From Tubulanus polymorphus (Eukaryota; Nemertea; Palaeonemertea; Tubulaniformes; Tubulanidae), in assembly GCF_964204645.1 (NCBI RefSeq), contig NC_134025.1:8685001-8749000 (forward strand): 64,000 nucleotides of DNA. Reading direction: 5' to 3'. Of this stretch, positions 1-10,762 are shown one piece after another. How positions within the stretch are numbered: the stretch's first letter is position 1; each line of letters opens with the position of its first letter. Under the pieces are notes generated by a model. That model did no database searches and was not told the origin of the DNA. It was given only the letters and a program-made list of their open reading frames with translations. The translations under genes and the position numbers were made by a program.

Positions 1-171
1 ACTTGCATTCGATTTCGCAGAAGTAGCAGGTGACACTGGACACGATTGTGTTTGTCTACCTATAACAGCAGCTGGTATTCCGGTAGTCGACAGAAAACCA
101 TAATCTCGAATTTGAACCTTATCCGATGACGATAATTTTGCAAGTTTACTTTTAGCAAATCGAAAAGACAT
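1..171 (-). CDS. 5' coding exon of an unidentified gene, cut by the left edge
   Basis: On the minus strand an ATG at 171-169 opens 57 codons without a stop, running off the left edge of the window. The predicted N-terminus begins MSFRFAKSKL and continues into a Ser/Thr/Ala-rich stretch. No signal peptide or membrane segment is visible. I do not recognise the family. The reading is supported only by the open frame, by ordinary codon use and by a CpG-richer stretch upstream (about 450-640) that could be its 5' flank. It could also be a chance frame of modest length, because 57 open codons are not decisive in isolation. Confidence 0.4.
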   Translation of the reverse strand, partial: MSFRFAKSKLAKLSSSDKVQIRDYGFLSTTGIPAAVIGRQTQSCPVSPATSAKSNAS

Positions 172-2000
172 GTCTACTACTACAAATCAACGGAAATCCA
201 CAATTTCGTCGACAATATGGAGAATAAACGAAAAACAGCATCATTTTTTAAGCGATGAAATTTTTCAACAGTTACGTTTTGACGAGCGCATTAAACAAAA
301 AAAAAACGGAATAGATAGGCCTACACTCAAAAATAGCACCTTCTCAGTCTCAAGTTGTGTTGACCACCGGCATGAATCCCGATAAAACCATAACATAAAT
401 TCATCATTGAACCGTGTGATGGTCATTCATTCAATACCAAAGCGATGAATGATGACAAAATACGCGCGGGATCCGCCATCATCGACGCAGCACGTGGCGC
501 CGTATCTACTCGAACTGTCACATAAACCCACGGCCCACACTCACACTGCTCAGATCGGTCGCCATCTATCAGGTTTCCCCCCAGCATCCTCATTTGCCGC
601 AGCAGGTTCGTTGTATTTGTGACGGATACCGTCGTTGGCACCATACGGTATTGTTGAAGGCTTGGTGCAACGTTAAGCGTCCGGGTTTCAATTTATTTCG
701 TATAATTCCTATATCGAAAATAAATGGTAGTTATCGCTCATTAGGACAGATTAGTCAGCCTAATAAGTGGCGTCGAAATCGTGCATTTAAAAATCAAACC
801 GTCTATTTTAGATAAATAATTCTTAACAATGGATCATAATACGAGTAAAATAGAAAGAGACGACAGACAGAGATTGAAATGAAGTGATCAGCCAGATATG
901 CATTATTAACACTGAAAATAATAATTATGTTTTATACAGAGACAGACAAAAATAGGGATCATCCATTTACTGCATACTCCTTCTCTAGCCCCCTATACGC
1001 ATTTTTGAGCATTAGTAGATTTTATTTATTCCCCTCCCCTGCTGTGTATGTAATAGATGGATCATCCCTGATAATTCCATAGATATTCAAAAAGGCCATA
1101 TTTTCAGTAGAATTCTATATATGTTTGCTTAGTTAAAAAGCTTCATTGCCATAGTTGTGTAGCATATACCGCGTAAAGGAGGCATGAATGAAAGTCTTCC
1201 TGTTTTCAGTTCCTGAATTTATACGATATCAAAATGAATTTATATTTTAGTAAAAGGTAAATACGCATGACTTGTTGCGCACTTAGAGCTTAATTTTCGC
1301 TATTTAGAAGCTTTTTGAAGATCCGTCTTGTTGAGTGGAATCCTGAAATTAAAGCAATAGTTGTTGTACAAGAAATGAATGATGATTATTGAAAAAGATT
1401 TATTCATCAGTTAAAATTACAAAGTACGTACATGTAAAATGTATTTGAATGTTGAAGTATTAATGTTACTAGATGACGCTATAAGCACGATTGAATGTCA
1501 CCCCTGGAATATATTATACTGTACGCAATTTGTATAAATTATATACTTTCATTCGATATGAAATTGTAAAATAAAGAAGTGTAACGTGTTTTTGTTGTTG
1601 AGGGTTCTGATTTATTGCTCATGGAGGATTATTAGCCAGGAAACTGCAACTGATTCAACTGCCAGGGATCGTAAATAATTCACGGGCCGGCCGGTGAAAA
1701 GCAGTGAATTAATAAAAGGGCAGTGAAATGGGGGTGTTACTAAAACTGCGCTACTTAAACGAAGACCTATGCGCTTAGAGGTGTAAGAACTATGCATGAC
1801 TAAAACGAAGACTGAAGACCTACTGCACTCATTAGAAATCATCACTCGGGGCGCTATCTGTGTATTCAACCACCTCTGCCAATGAGTGCAGGCATCCATC
1901 CATCCTCCCAGACAGGGATTGACAAATTTCAAAATCATATTTATTCTCATACAACAATTATACAAAATGCCAGGAGTAATTATAATGTGAGCTCGTCAAA
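172..2000. other. intergenic DNA, no supported gene
   Basis: A CpG-richer patch lies at about 450-640, upstream of the minus-strand start at 171, and may be promoter or 5' UTR. The rest is AT-rich with short open frames only. A 117-codon minus frame at 1612-1965 has no recognisable domain and overlaps sequence with repeated 'cgaagac' words, so I treat it as repeat-derived. Confidence 0.4.
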
Positions 2001-2007
2001 CACGTGG

Positions 2008-2150
2008 ACTTTCAAAAACGACTAGTCCAACCACCATAGGTGTATAAACTATAAACGAGAGTTTATACGCCCATAGTCCAACGCCATAGACTAAAACAAA
2101 AGAAGTCTATGGTCCAACCATGGACTCAATAGTCCATGGCCCCCGCACTA
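2008..2150. repeat. cluster of small hairpins built on an 'agtcca/tggact' word
   Basis: Three inverted repeats lie close together. One has 8-bp arms tataaact/agtttata near 2043-2070. A second has 9-bp arms ccatagact/agtctatgg near 2082-2115. The third is a perfect 9-bp stem ccatggact/agtccatgg with loop caat at 2118-2139. The word 'gtccaac' recurs between them. This looks like remains of a small palindromic element; no termini or target duplication were identified. Confidence 0.45.
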
Positions 2151-3870
2151 AAACCAGAGATAAACCTGGCCAAATACTCTGGAAAGCGTAGGATTAAGTA
2201 ATCAATCTGATTTACATTTTTTTCATCATTTTAATTTCACATATCAAATTATTACCTCTTAGCTTATTTTCTCAAATTTCTATAGTAATTCTATTGCTAT
2301 TACTGTGTATGAAATTGTACTAACTTTAAAACCACAAAAGTTACATGTAAGGTATTTCGAAGTCTTTATCTACGATACATTTCCACTACAGCTGATTTAT
2401 ACAATTTGCATCAACAGGAAAATAACAAAATACACAAAGAATTAGAAACTTTGATGCATAAAACACCAAAACACGACTAGTCTGAAAGCCTAGTATTATG
2501 AATTTGACACTTCATGAGGTCAATATAACCGACACTTTGTTATATTTCATGAAATATGGATCTATCATGTCAACTTTTCAAATGACATTGAGATTGAGGA
2601 TATCTCAATTATCAAGAAAAAGCTCAACTATATTCGATGGGACCTTAAATCAGTGTTTTATGAACAACAATAATTATACCTAAATGACAGGTATTTGTGT
2701 ACTTGAGGAAGTGCCTCAGTCATTTACAAAAACATGACCTGTATTTCAAAAAAAGTCTCCAACATAAAAACATTAAAACCTGAGATAAAAACACAAATTC
2801 AAACTGGAAAGCTTATGATTAACTAAACAGTCTTTTATTTAATTTTCATCAACTTTATTTTACAAGATAACTAGAGTTTTGCCACCTTTGCTCAGACATG
2901 AGCAAATTGGTTATTTTCTCACATGTTACATTTAATGCAAAAGTATTTTTGGAGGTATCCTCTTATATGCAATCAACAAGATAAAATTGTTCACCTGTCA
3001 ATTTGAATACAGTTGGCACAATTTACTAACTTCATATATCCTCATTTATCAGGAGACTGCTCCTCTATTTTCCATAAGAACCTTAATAAAAAATAGTATC
3101 TTATGAACCAATGATTGAAAAGCACCACAGTGAAAAAGTTGCCCACTCAATGTAAGGGATGAATGTGTCACAATCGCACTGCTCATGTAGGACAGGTTGA
3201 TTTTTGAGGGTCAAGTGATAATACATATATGCTTGCCCCAAGGTCAAGTGGCATTTATTCCTTAGATCAAACCCGGCAAACTATTATAAAGGTTTTTCTT
3301 CGTGACAATTCAAGATAAATCGAGTATCTTCAAACAAATATCGTAACTGACAAAGCTACAGTAACGTTTTATTTATATTATTCAACGTGATAGTAGATAT
3401 AAATACAACTGTATATAAAGATCAGAAATTCTTCGAGTCCAGATATTACAGGCCCCACACAGACGCGGTTAAACCGATAATCAAAACAAAGCTAGGACAG
3501 TTGACCAATTAGCACTGTATCCTAAAGCTATCAAGAAACTGCTGCTATTTTCGACAGGCCCTTAATTAAATCAGCATTTTATGAACCACTGAAAAGCACT
3601 AAAGTAAAATTGTTGCTATAAAACTTAACAACTGAAATGTTTCAACATGGATGATGAAAATGTACATCGTTTTATTCACACAACAATAATATCTTAATCG
3701 AGGAATCATCATGCAAGTTCTTAATTTACAAACATGCAAAATGTGTCATAATAACAGTCTCCAACATAAAAGCATTAAAACTAGAGATGAGACACTCGGA
3801 TTCACTCTGGAAATCTAAGTATCAATTAATCAGTCTTAATTTCATTTTCATTAAAATTACTTTCACTAGA
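2140..3870. repeat. diverged direct repeats, two interleaved families
   Basis: A segment of roughly 100-130 bp containing 'ctccaacataaaa', 'cattaaaac', 'tggaaa' and 'cagtctt' occurs at about 2746-2880 and 3752-3870, with a weaker copy at about 2145-2230. A second segment with 'tatcaagaaa...cttaa...tcttatgaacca' occurs near 2618-2665, 3055-3135 and 3530-3630. Copies are clearly related but diverged, suggesting old local duplications of non-coding DNA. Confidence 0.4.
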
Positions 3871-4100
3871 ATTTTGCCAACTTTTCCCTGACTTAAGATT
3901 ACCTAACACCTTGACATTACAAACTAAGTATTCTGACGTTTTTTCTTCCAGCTTTAACATCAATAACTAAGTTTATAGCTGTTTAACATTCTTTTAAAAA
4001 AGTAAAAAGTATTTACCAGATTTTAGATAGTAAATCTACCCATGTATAACAATAAACAGTCACAGCAGTGATTGAGCGCGGCTAGTTGAAAGGACGGGTC

Positions 4101-4246
4101 GATCTTTCATCACAGTTATTCAAAGCATTCTATCATATCAGTTATTTTTTTAAATGTTTTCGATTTAGTTAAGGTTTATGGTTATTTGTTTTGTTCATTA
4201 CAATAACTGAGTTGATAGAATGCTTTGATTAACAACAGAAAAGATC
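4101..4246. repeat. inverted repeat with about 45-bp arms (hairpin)
   Basis: The arm at 4101-4146 and the reverse complement of 4202-4246 match along their length, best over the inner 26 bp (caaagcattctatc.../...gatagaatgctttg, 24 of 26 identical). The loop is about 55 bp of T-rich DNA. It resembles a miniature inverted-repeat element. No target duplication was found. Confidence 0.5.
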
Positions 4247-4487
4247 TCGGGTTTTCGCTACACTTAGGGAAGGTTGTTCGATAAATGAAGAACCTTGTTG
4301 ATAAATATTTTAAAAAATGCCTTTTCATGTAAATAGAATTTTAATTTATTTTTTGTTTGTATTGTTGTTTATTCTATTTATTATTTATTGGTTTTTTTAC
4401 TTTTTAGAATTAATTTATGTACTTGTAGTTTGTAGTTATGTATTATTTATACTCCTCTATCTACAACTGCAGGCATTTTTTCACTGT

Positions 4488-4703
4488 AAAGTCCTGGGGC
4501 CCATTTTAAAAAAAGCGCTACCGATTCACTGCCACTCCTTAATAATCATTATACACCCAATTTGAAGCTAAGTGATTATTCACGAGAGCCATCTCGTGAA
4601 ATGGATTTCCCAATTACAATAAAAGAAGTTCATACAGCTATAAACAATGTTAAAACGTTCAAAATTAGTCCTAGCTATAACTTTATGCCTCGTTATTCCT
4701 AGC
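4488..4703 (+). pseudogene. possible fragment of a LINE reverse transcriptase
   Basis: An open stretch of about 70 codons contains a segment reading FPITIKEVHTAINNVK followed by TFKISPS. This resembles the region just before the reverse transcriptase domain of non-LTR retrotransposons, which usually reads EV..AI...K..K(A/S)PGPD. The usual PGPD is replaced and the frame stops soon after, with no catalytic block visible. The assignment rests on one short motif and is weak. Confidence 0.22.
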
Positions 4704-5364
4704 TTTACCTCTCAAATGTAATAATGGTCTCCTTTCAGATAAAGCTTTAGTTTTCAAATACGTAGCTATGATCATCAAACAGATTGATGGAGGCTTAAAG
4801 GTCAATGTGAAAATCGAAATCTACGATTTCAAATTTGTCAAATTGGTTACATGGGCCTTCCGAAAATATCAATGCCATCAAATTAGTACATCTACAATTC
4901 AGCAAATAGTTAATATTTGTACATCAACACTGGTCTAACGTTATGTTCTATGTTTCCTAACTATGTGATATCTAGGGCCTAGCAAGACAGGAGCATAGCC
5001 ACTGTTGACTATGTTTAACTACGGTAAGCATGATGATAAAACTCACAATATGATGTTGAAACTATATCTCAGTTTAGGAGTTAACTCAACAGACCTACAA
5101 GTCCAAACTAGGCGCTCGACACAAACATTTACCCCTTGTCACTAACCTAACTTGACTTATCTATCGACCAAGGATCGAAGACCAACATCTTGAATTGAAT
5201 TAATGGAGCTAAGCTTTTATTAGACTCTCACATTGCATAAAACATTATAAAATAGTTTCCTCGAAAACACTATATTATCCATCAGACTGGTTTGAAAAAG
5301 GGTAATAAGTAAAAAAATCAATACTTTACTACAATGTGCTATTATCTTCGCCACTCCTGGATTT

Positions 5365-5540
5365 CAGTGTTTATAAGATGCACTATTGTTTATGCTGCTC
5401 CTCAATTTATAAGATATACTATTGTCTTTGCTGCTTCTAAAACAGTGTTTATCCTGTATCAGTGTTTATAAGATAATCCATTAGCATTGCTGTGCGAATT
5501 AGTGTTTATAAGATACACTTTTGTCTCTGCTGCTCCTGAT
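5365..5540 (+). repeat. degenerate short tandem repeat (TTTATAAGATA unit)
   Basis: Four loosely spaced copies of a unit reading approximately tgtttataagatacacta followed by ttgtctttgctgctcc lie between 5365 and 5540. Spacing varies from about 40 to 55 bp. Confidence 0.45.
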
Positions 5541-5557
5541 AAAATCTTTCATAGAAA

Positions 5558-6126
5558 TCAACCACCGATTGAAGAAGAATCCATCGTTGAGTGATTAATC
5601 CGTTGCTGGCTCCTCAACTTATCACCTGGGCTTTTGCAATTTGCATCAGCAAATGGGTCAATCAGTAATCGTTGTGGGTGTCTTCTCGATGATGTTAGTT
5701 TGACTGAAACAAAGTGAAGAAAGCAAAACATTTCAGTCAGATTTATCATACCGGTAATTTACATGTCATTTCAAATTACAGGCCACCGTGTGTTTCACAA
5801 AGTAAAATTCATTGACGTCAATTGTCGATTTAGACCCAAATTATTAATTGCAGTAGTAGGACTAGTTCATCATTGTTTAAGACTAGTAAAGATAAAAGAT
5901 CAGCCATTTGGACCGGTAAATAAATTTTGATGATAGTCACTTATAAAATGATATTCATATGAGGCTTGAAATTTCTATATACCGGTAATTCCATGTACAT
6001 GTATATCAACTTACCTTTAAAGATTGCTGGGTTCAGTTCTGGCCTTTTCTGTGCACCGTTCCGGTTTGTAGATTTTGGACGAGGAGTTGATCTCAAGCTG
6101 GGCTTTTTCGTATAGTTCAAATTTAG
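5558..6126 (-). CDS. 3' end of an unidentified minus-strand gene (two exons)
   Basis: Two minus-strand exons fit together. Exon 6015-6126 has an acceptor (tgcag) and a consensus donor (AAAG|gtaagt-like) and encodes a basic segment with KKPSLRSTPRPKS and ending NPAIFK. The terminal exon 5558-5703 follows a long pyrimidine tract and ttcag acceptor and ends at TGA (5560-5558). The first exon ends in phase 1 and the second accepts phase 1, so the frame runs through: about 85 residues, hydrophilic, rich in Ser, Arg and Lys, with RRHPQRLLIDPFAD in the last exon. An AATAAA lies on this strand near 5216. I do not recognise the protein. Upstream exons were not found; the satellite array to the right may lie in an intron. 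Confidence 0.5.
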
Positions 6127-6204
6127 CTGCAATGATCATAAGAAGATATCCTGTAATGACAAAAGATTTCATTTAGAATGAATCAAAATTTTTCCATGAA
6201 CATC

Positions 6205-6360
6205 AAGTTACCTTTTATGATTGCTGGGTTCATTATCGACGTGGATCATCTAAGTTTGTTGGCCGATGAGTTGAATTCAAACTGGCCCGTTATGTGAGCT
6301 TTTCTCTCATCGGCAGATTTTAGATGAGTTGTTGATCTCAGGCTCTCGTTTGACTTTTTG
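6205..6360 (-). pseudogene. decayed copy of the 6015-6126 exon
   Basis: The minus strand here repeats parts of the neighbouring exon: 'gagatcaac..ctc.tc.aaaatct' and 'gaacccagcaatc..aaag|gtaa', the second with the splice donor retained. The reading frame between them is broken by stops. It is a tandem exon duplication that has decayed, directly abutting the 120-bp satellite. Confidence 0.5.
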
Positions 6361-6362
6361 AG

Positions 6363-8680
6363 TACAGATATAGTTGTGATCTGCGGTCAATCTAGCATAA
6401 TTTTTTTTCGAAATCGAAGGAGTCCGAAAGTTTACAAGGTAGAATTTTGTCTAAGTTTTACCTATTTTTACAGTTTTTTTTTAAATCGAAGTGTAGATAT
6501 AGTTGTGTGATTGGCGATCAATCTTACATAATTTTTTTTCGAAATCGAAGTAGTCCGAAAGTTTACAAGGTAGAATTTTGTCTAAGTTTTACCTATTTTT
6601 ACAGTTTTTTTTTTAAATCGAAGTGTAGATATAGTTGTGTGATTGGCGATCAATCTTACATAATTTTTTTTCAAAATTGAAGTAGTCCGAAAGTTTACAA
6701 GGTAGAATTTTATCTAAGTTTTACGTATTTTTACAGTTTTTTTTTTAAATCGAAGTGCAGATATAGTTGTGTGATTGGCGATCAATCTTACATAATTTTT
6801 TTTCAAAATCGAAGTAGTCCGAAAGTTTACAAGGTAGAATTTTATCTAAGTTTTACAAATTTTCACAGTTTTTTTTTCAAAATCGAAGTGCAGATATAGC
6901 AGTCAATCTTACATCATTTTTTTTCAAAATCGAAGTAGTCCGAAAGTTTACAAGGTAGAATTTTATCTAAGTTTTACATATTTTTACAGTTTTTTTTAAA
7001 AATCAAAGTGCAGATATAGCAGTCAATCTTACATCATTTTTTCTAAAGATCGAAGTAGTCCAAAAGTTTACAAGGTAGAATTTTATCTAAGTTTTACATA
7101 TTTTTACAGTTTTTAAAAAAATCGAAGTGCAGATATAGCAGTCAATCTTACATAATTTTTTTTCAAAATCGAAGTAGTCCGAAAGTTTACAAGGTAGAAT
7201 TTTGTCTAAGTTTTACATATTTTTACAGTTTTTTTTTCAAAATCGAAGTGCAGATATAGCAGTCAATCTTACATCATTTTTTTTCAAAATCGAAGTAGTC
7301 CGAAAGTTTACAAGGTAGAATTTTGTCTAAGTTTTACCTATTTTTACAGTTTTTTTTTTAAATCGAAGTGTAGATATAGTTGTGTGATTGGCAATCAATC
7401 TTACATAATTTTTTTTCAAAATTGAAGTAGTCCGAAAGTTTACAAGGTAGAATTTTATCTAAGTTTTACATATTTTTACAGTTTTTTTTTTAAATCGAAG
7501 TGCAGATATAGCAGTCAATCTTACATAATTTTTTTTCAAAATCGAAGTAGTCCGAAAGTTTACAAGGTAGAATTTTATCTAAGTTTTACATATTTTTACA
7601 GTTTTTTTTTTTAAATCGAAGTGCAGATATAGCAGTCAATCTTACATAATTTTTTTTCAAAATCGAAGTAGTCCGAAAGTTTACAAGGTAGAATTTTATC
7701 TAAGTTTCACATATTTTTACAGTTTTTTTTTAAAATCGAAGTGCAGATATAGCCGTCAATCTTACATAATTTTTTCTAAAGGTCGAAGTAGTCCAAAAGT
7801 TTACAAGGTAGAATTTTATCTAAGTTTTACATATTTTTACAGTTTTTTAAAAAATCGATGTGCAGATATAGCAGTCAATCTTACATAATTTTTTTTCAAA
7901 ATCGAAGTAGTCCGAAAGTTTACAAGGTAGAATTTTGTCTAAGTTTTACATATTTTTACATTTTTTTTTTCAAAATCGAAGTGCAGATATAGCAGTCAAT
8001 CTTACATAATTTTTTTTCAAAATCGAAGTAGTCCGAAAGTTTACAAGGTAGAATTTTATCTAAGTTTTACATATTTTTACAGTGTTTTTTAAAAACCGAA
8101 GTGCAGATATAGTAGTCAATCTTACATCATTTTTTTTCAAAATCGAAGTAGTCCGAAAGTTTACAAAGTAGAATTTTATCTAAGTTTTACATATTTTTAC
8201 AGTTTTTTTTTTTTAAATCGAAGTGCAGATATAGCAGTCAATCTTACATAATTTTTTTTCAAAATCGAAGTAGTCCGAGAGTTTACAAGGTAGAATTTTA
8301 TCTAAGTTTTACATATTTTTACAGTTTTTTTTTTAAATCGAAGTGCAGATATAGCAGTCAATCTTACATAATTTTTCCTAAAGATCGAAGTAGTCCAAAA
8401 GTTTACAAGGTAGAATCTTATCTAAGTTTTACATATTTTTACAGTTTTTTAAAAAATCGAAGTGCAGATATAGCAGTCAATCTTACATCATTTTTTTTCA
8501 AAATCGAAGTAGTCCGAAAGTTTACAAGGTAGAATTTTGTCTAAGTTTTACATATTTTTACAGTTTTTTTTTTCAAAATCGAAGTGCACATATAGCAGTC
8601 AATCTTACATAATTTTTTTTCTAAATCGAAGTAGTCCGAAAGTTTACAAGGTAGAATATAATTTTGTCTATGTTTTACAT
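6363..8680 (+). repeat. 120-bp AT-rich satellite array, about 19 units
   Basis: The word 'gtccgaaagtttacaaggta' recurs with spacing of about 119-132 bp from 6422 to 8634, giving roughly 19 units. Each unit carries a T tract of variable length, 'aagttttacatatttttacag', 'agatatagcagtcaatctta' and 'aaatcgaagtagtccgaaag'. The first three units and the one near 7370 are longer (131-132 bp) because they contain an extra 'ttgtgtgattggc' segment. A variant with 'ctaaa(g)atcgaagtagtccaaaag' recurs near 7050, 7780 and 8385, about every five to six units, which indicates higher-order repeat structure. Short open frames inside are repeat artefacts. Confidence 0.92.
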
Positions 8681-8694
8681 TTGTTGGTTGTTTT

Positions 8695-8865
8695 TCTCGG
8701 TTATATGTTGGATGTCTTCATCCTCCAAGTTGCTTGTCCCGCGTGTTGACTAGGGAATGATGTTGTTGGAACGTCCAAGAGTGCCATCGGACTCAGTCAC
8801 GGAGTCGGATTATGGATGTTGGTATCACCAGACTTCCCACCACCGGAGTTTGACTTCTGGCTAGC
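8695..8865 (-). pseudogene. broken coding-like segment
   Basis: Following an acceptor-like 'ttcgctag', the minus strand reads QKSNSGGGKSGDTNIHNP, then after a shift of frame DSVTESDGTLGRSNNIIP, a TAG, and STRGTSNLEDEDIQ. The composition is that of a hydrophilic protein, and the GC content is higher than that of the flanks, but a frameshift and a stop interrupt it. It may be a relic exon of the gene ending at 5558, or a chance reading. No homology is claimed. Confidence 0.28.
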
Positions 8866-9324
8866 GAAATGACAAGATGAAGAGAGCATATTATATATTA
8901 GGTCAAAATGTTTGTCAGACAGAGTCTGACCACTGTGGTTTGAGAAAGCTTTATCTCATAACCATCCCTATCCCTAGTATTAACTATTATTGTGCCACAG
9001 ATTTATGCCAGCTCCTTTCGTGTCTGGGTTAGGTACATATACAGCCAAACCATGTACCTCTTTCCACACGATAAGCCAGGTTTTTTGAGAACGGAATGTC
9101 TGAGTTTTTTGCCTTAGAGCTAGTAAGAAATTAACACCATAATACCACTAGCCCCTCCTAATGCCAGGCTTTTTTTTCTGAGAATCAAACACCTGCATTT
9201 TTGAATTAGTAAAAATCAACCCCTGATATACCACTATTGCCCCAAGTAATGAGCTGAAATTAAATAGTACATAATCATTGATTAACAAGACGAAATTTGC
9301 GACTATATCTAACTTTGATAGTGG

Positions 9325-9549
9325 ATGACGAAAATGATGAAAGGCCAGGATGAGGAGTCTGAATCAGAAATTGAAGCTACACAGTTTACGATGTATATGA
9401 AGTACACAAAAGATGTTCGAGATTACAGAGTTTACGAATACATTATAGACGTTTATCATCTGCTGCGACAAGAAAAACTGGGAAAGATTTTGATGGAAGG
9501 GGAAAGAACCTTGGATGAAAAATTAAATTTCCAGAGTTTTACGGCTTAA
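9325..9549 (+). CDS. short acidic open frame, uncertain
   Basis: A 74-codon plus-strand frame starts ATGACGAAAATG and encodes a highly charged peptide with EESESEIEATQF and later RVYEYIIDVYHLLRQEKLGK. Its composition is protein-like, possibly helical, and unlike the surrounding low-complexity DNA. There are no clear splice sites or neighbours. I do not recognise it; it may be a single exon, a relic or chance. Confidence 0.27.
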   Translation: MTKMMKGQDEESESEIEATQFTMYMKYTKDVRDYRVYEYIIDVYHLLRQEKLGKILMEGERTLDEKLNFQSFTA

Positions 9550-9680
9550 ATTGAAGTACAACTATATAGACGCTGGTAATACATAGTTTTAACGGCTTTA
9601 TATCATATTTGATCTAACCTGAGAAAGAGAAAGAAGTCAGCACAGAACTTCTGGCTGATAACAGCAAAGTCTTAGTTCTC

Positions 9681-10272
9681 AGGGTTCCAACTGGCAGTGG
9701 CAGAGTCGGAGTTCTCTAACGTGGCCTCGTCCCAGCTAGCGGCGGGGTGCTGATGACACGGGTGTTACTACGGAGGACCCGCAATCAGAGTAAGATGGGA
9801 AGCGACAAACATCTTCGGCTTCGGGGGATATCCGATCTTCAAGCATCGACACCAAAAGACAACCGGCACCCAGATGACAGAGAAAAACTGGGTGAACGGG
9901 GAACCCAATCGGCAAGATGCCAATGGGTAGCCTTAGGCGAAGAAACCAGCCGATTCAGACTAGATGGACCAAACTGGGGACCCAATTGAGCACACTACCT
10001 AAGACAACCGACACTCAGATGGCAGAAGCCAACTGGGTGAACGGGGAACCCAATGGGTAGCCTTAGGCAATGAACCAGCAGATTCAGACTAGAAAGGACC
10101 AAACTGGGGACCTAAAGATCCAACAGCCCTCTCAGTCGAAGATTGCTACCGCCCCCATCTTATTCTGATCGCAGGTCCCCTATTGTAACATCCGCATCAC
10201 CTGCACTCCGCCACTAGCTGGAATGAGACCACATTAGAGAACTCCGACTCCGCCGCTGCCAGTTGAAACCCT
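9681..10272. mobile_element. 592-bp inverted-repeat element (119-bp arms)
   Basis: The left arm 9681-9799 and the right arm 10154-10272 are imperfect inverted copies, about four-fifths identical by eye; both begin agggtt(c/t)caactggcag when read inward. Between the arms a segment of about 150 bp is directly duplicated (from about 9858 and about 10008; shared words include 'aactgggtgaacggggaac' and 'gggtagccttaggc'). The element is GC-richer than its flanks. This is the layout of a non-autonomous foldback DNA transposon. No transposase and no convincing target duplication are visible. Confidence 0.6.
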
Positions 10273-10394
10273 AAGATTGAGAGGGTGGGGGCGAGGGACG
10301 AATGAAATGAAAGAAAAAAAAATGAAAAAACAAAAATAATATAGAAAGATAATGAAAAACATAAGATATAAAATAAACCACACATTCATACGAC

Positions 10395-10510
10395 ACATAT
10401 AAACTCCATTTACTCCTCTTGCACACACCGCGCACACAACTCCATCCACTCCGCTTGCACACACAACTCCATCCACCGCACACATAAATCCATCCACCGC
10501 CACCGGCGCC
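10395..10510. repeat. degenerate simple repeat (ctccatccac/gcacaca)
   Basis: Repeated 'cacacaactccatccac' words, CA-rich and imperfect. It produces apparent Val/Cys/Gly-rich minus-strand open frames that are not supported as genes. Confidence 0.55.
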
Positions 10511-10762
10511 ACGCCACCACTCCGAAATACTCCGCGCCACAAGATCACCAGGAAACACAGCAAAAGCTGAAGAGCTCGAGAAAACGCCATCCGATCGTGT
10601 CAAAGACTAATGTCTATTTATTAATTGATGAGACCTGTTTTTCTTGGATATTTTGCTTACTTTTTGGGGTACATACCTCATTTATGTCTTAACAGAATGC
10701 CAAAAATCGCGGACAACAACTGAATATCCGATATATTTCCAGTTCTGTACCAATTTCATTTT

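Noticed and set aside
1612-1965. 117-codon minus frame
   Set aside because: No recognisable domain, and it contains repeated cgaagac words typical of dispersed repeats; insufficient for a gene call.
4317-4565. 82-codon Phe/Leu/Ile-rich plus frame resembling a membrane protein
   Set aside because: Hydrophobic residues here come from T-rich DNA; there is no start context or homology, and it overlaps a possible LINE fragment in another frame.
6447-8749. Phe/Ser/Lys-rich open frames within the satellite
   Set aside because: Each is a translation of the repeat unit and repeats identically across units.
10234-10603. Overlapping 110-118-codon minus frames rich in Val, Cys and Gly
   Set aside because: Produced by the ctccatccac/gcacaca simple repeat, and two frames are open at once, as expected of low-complexity DNA.
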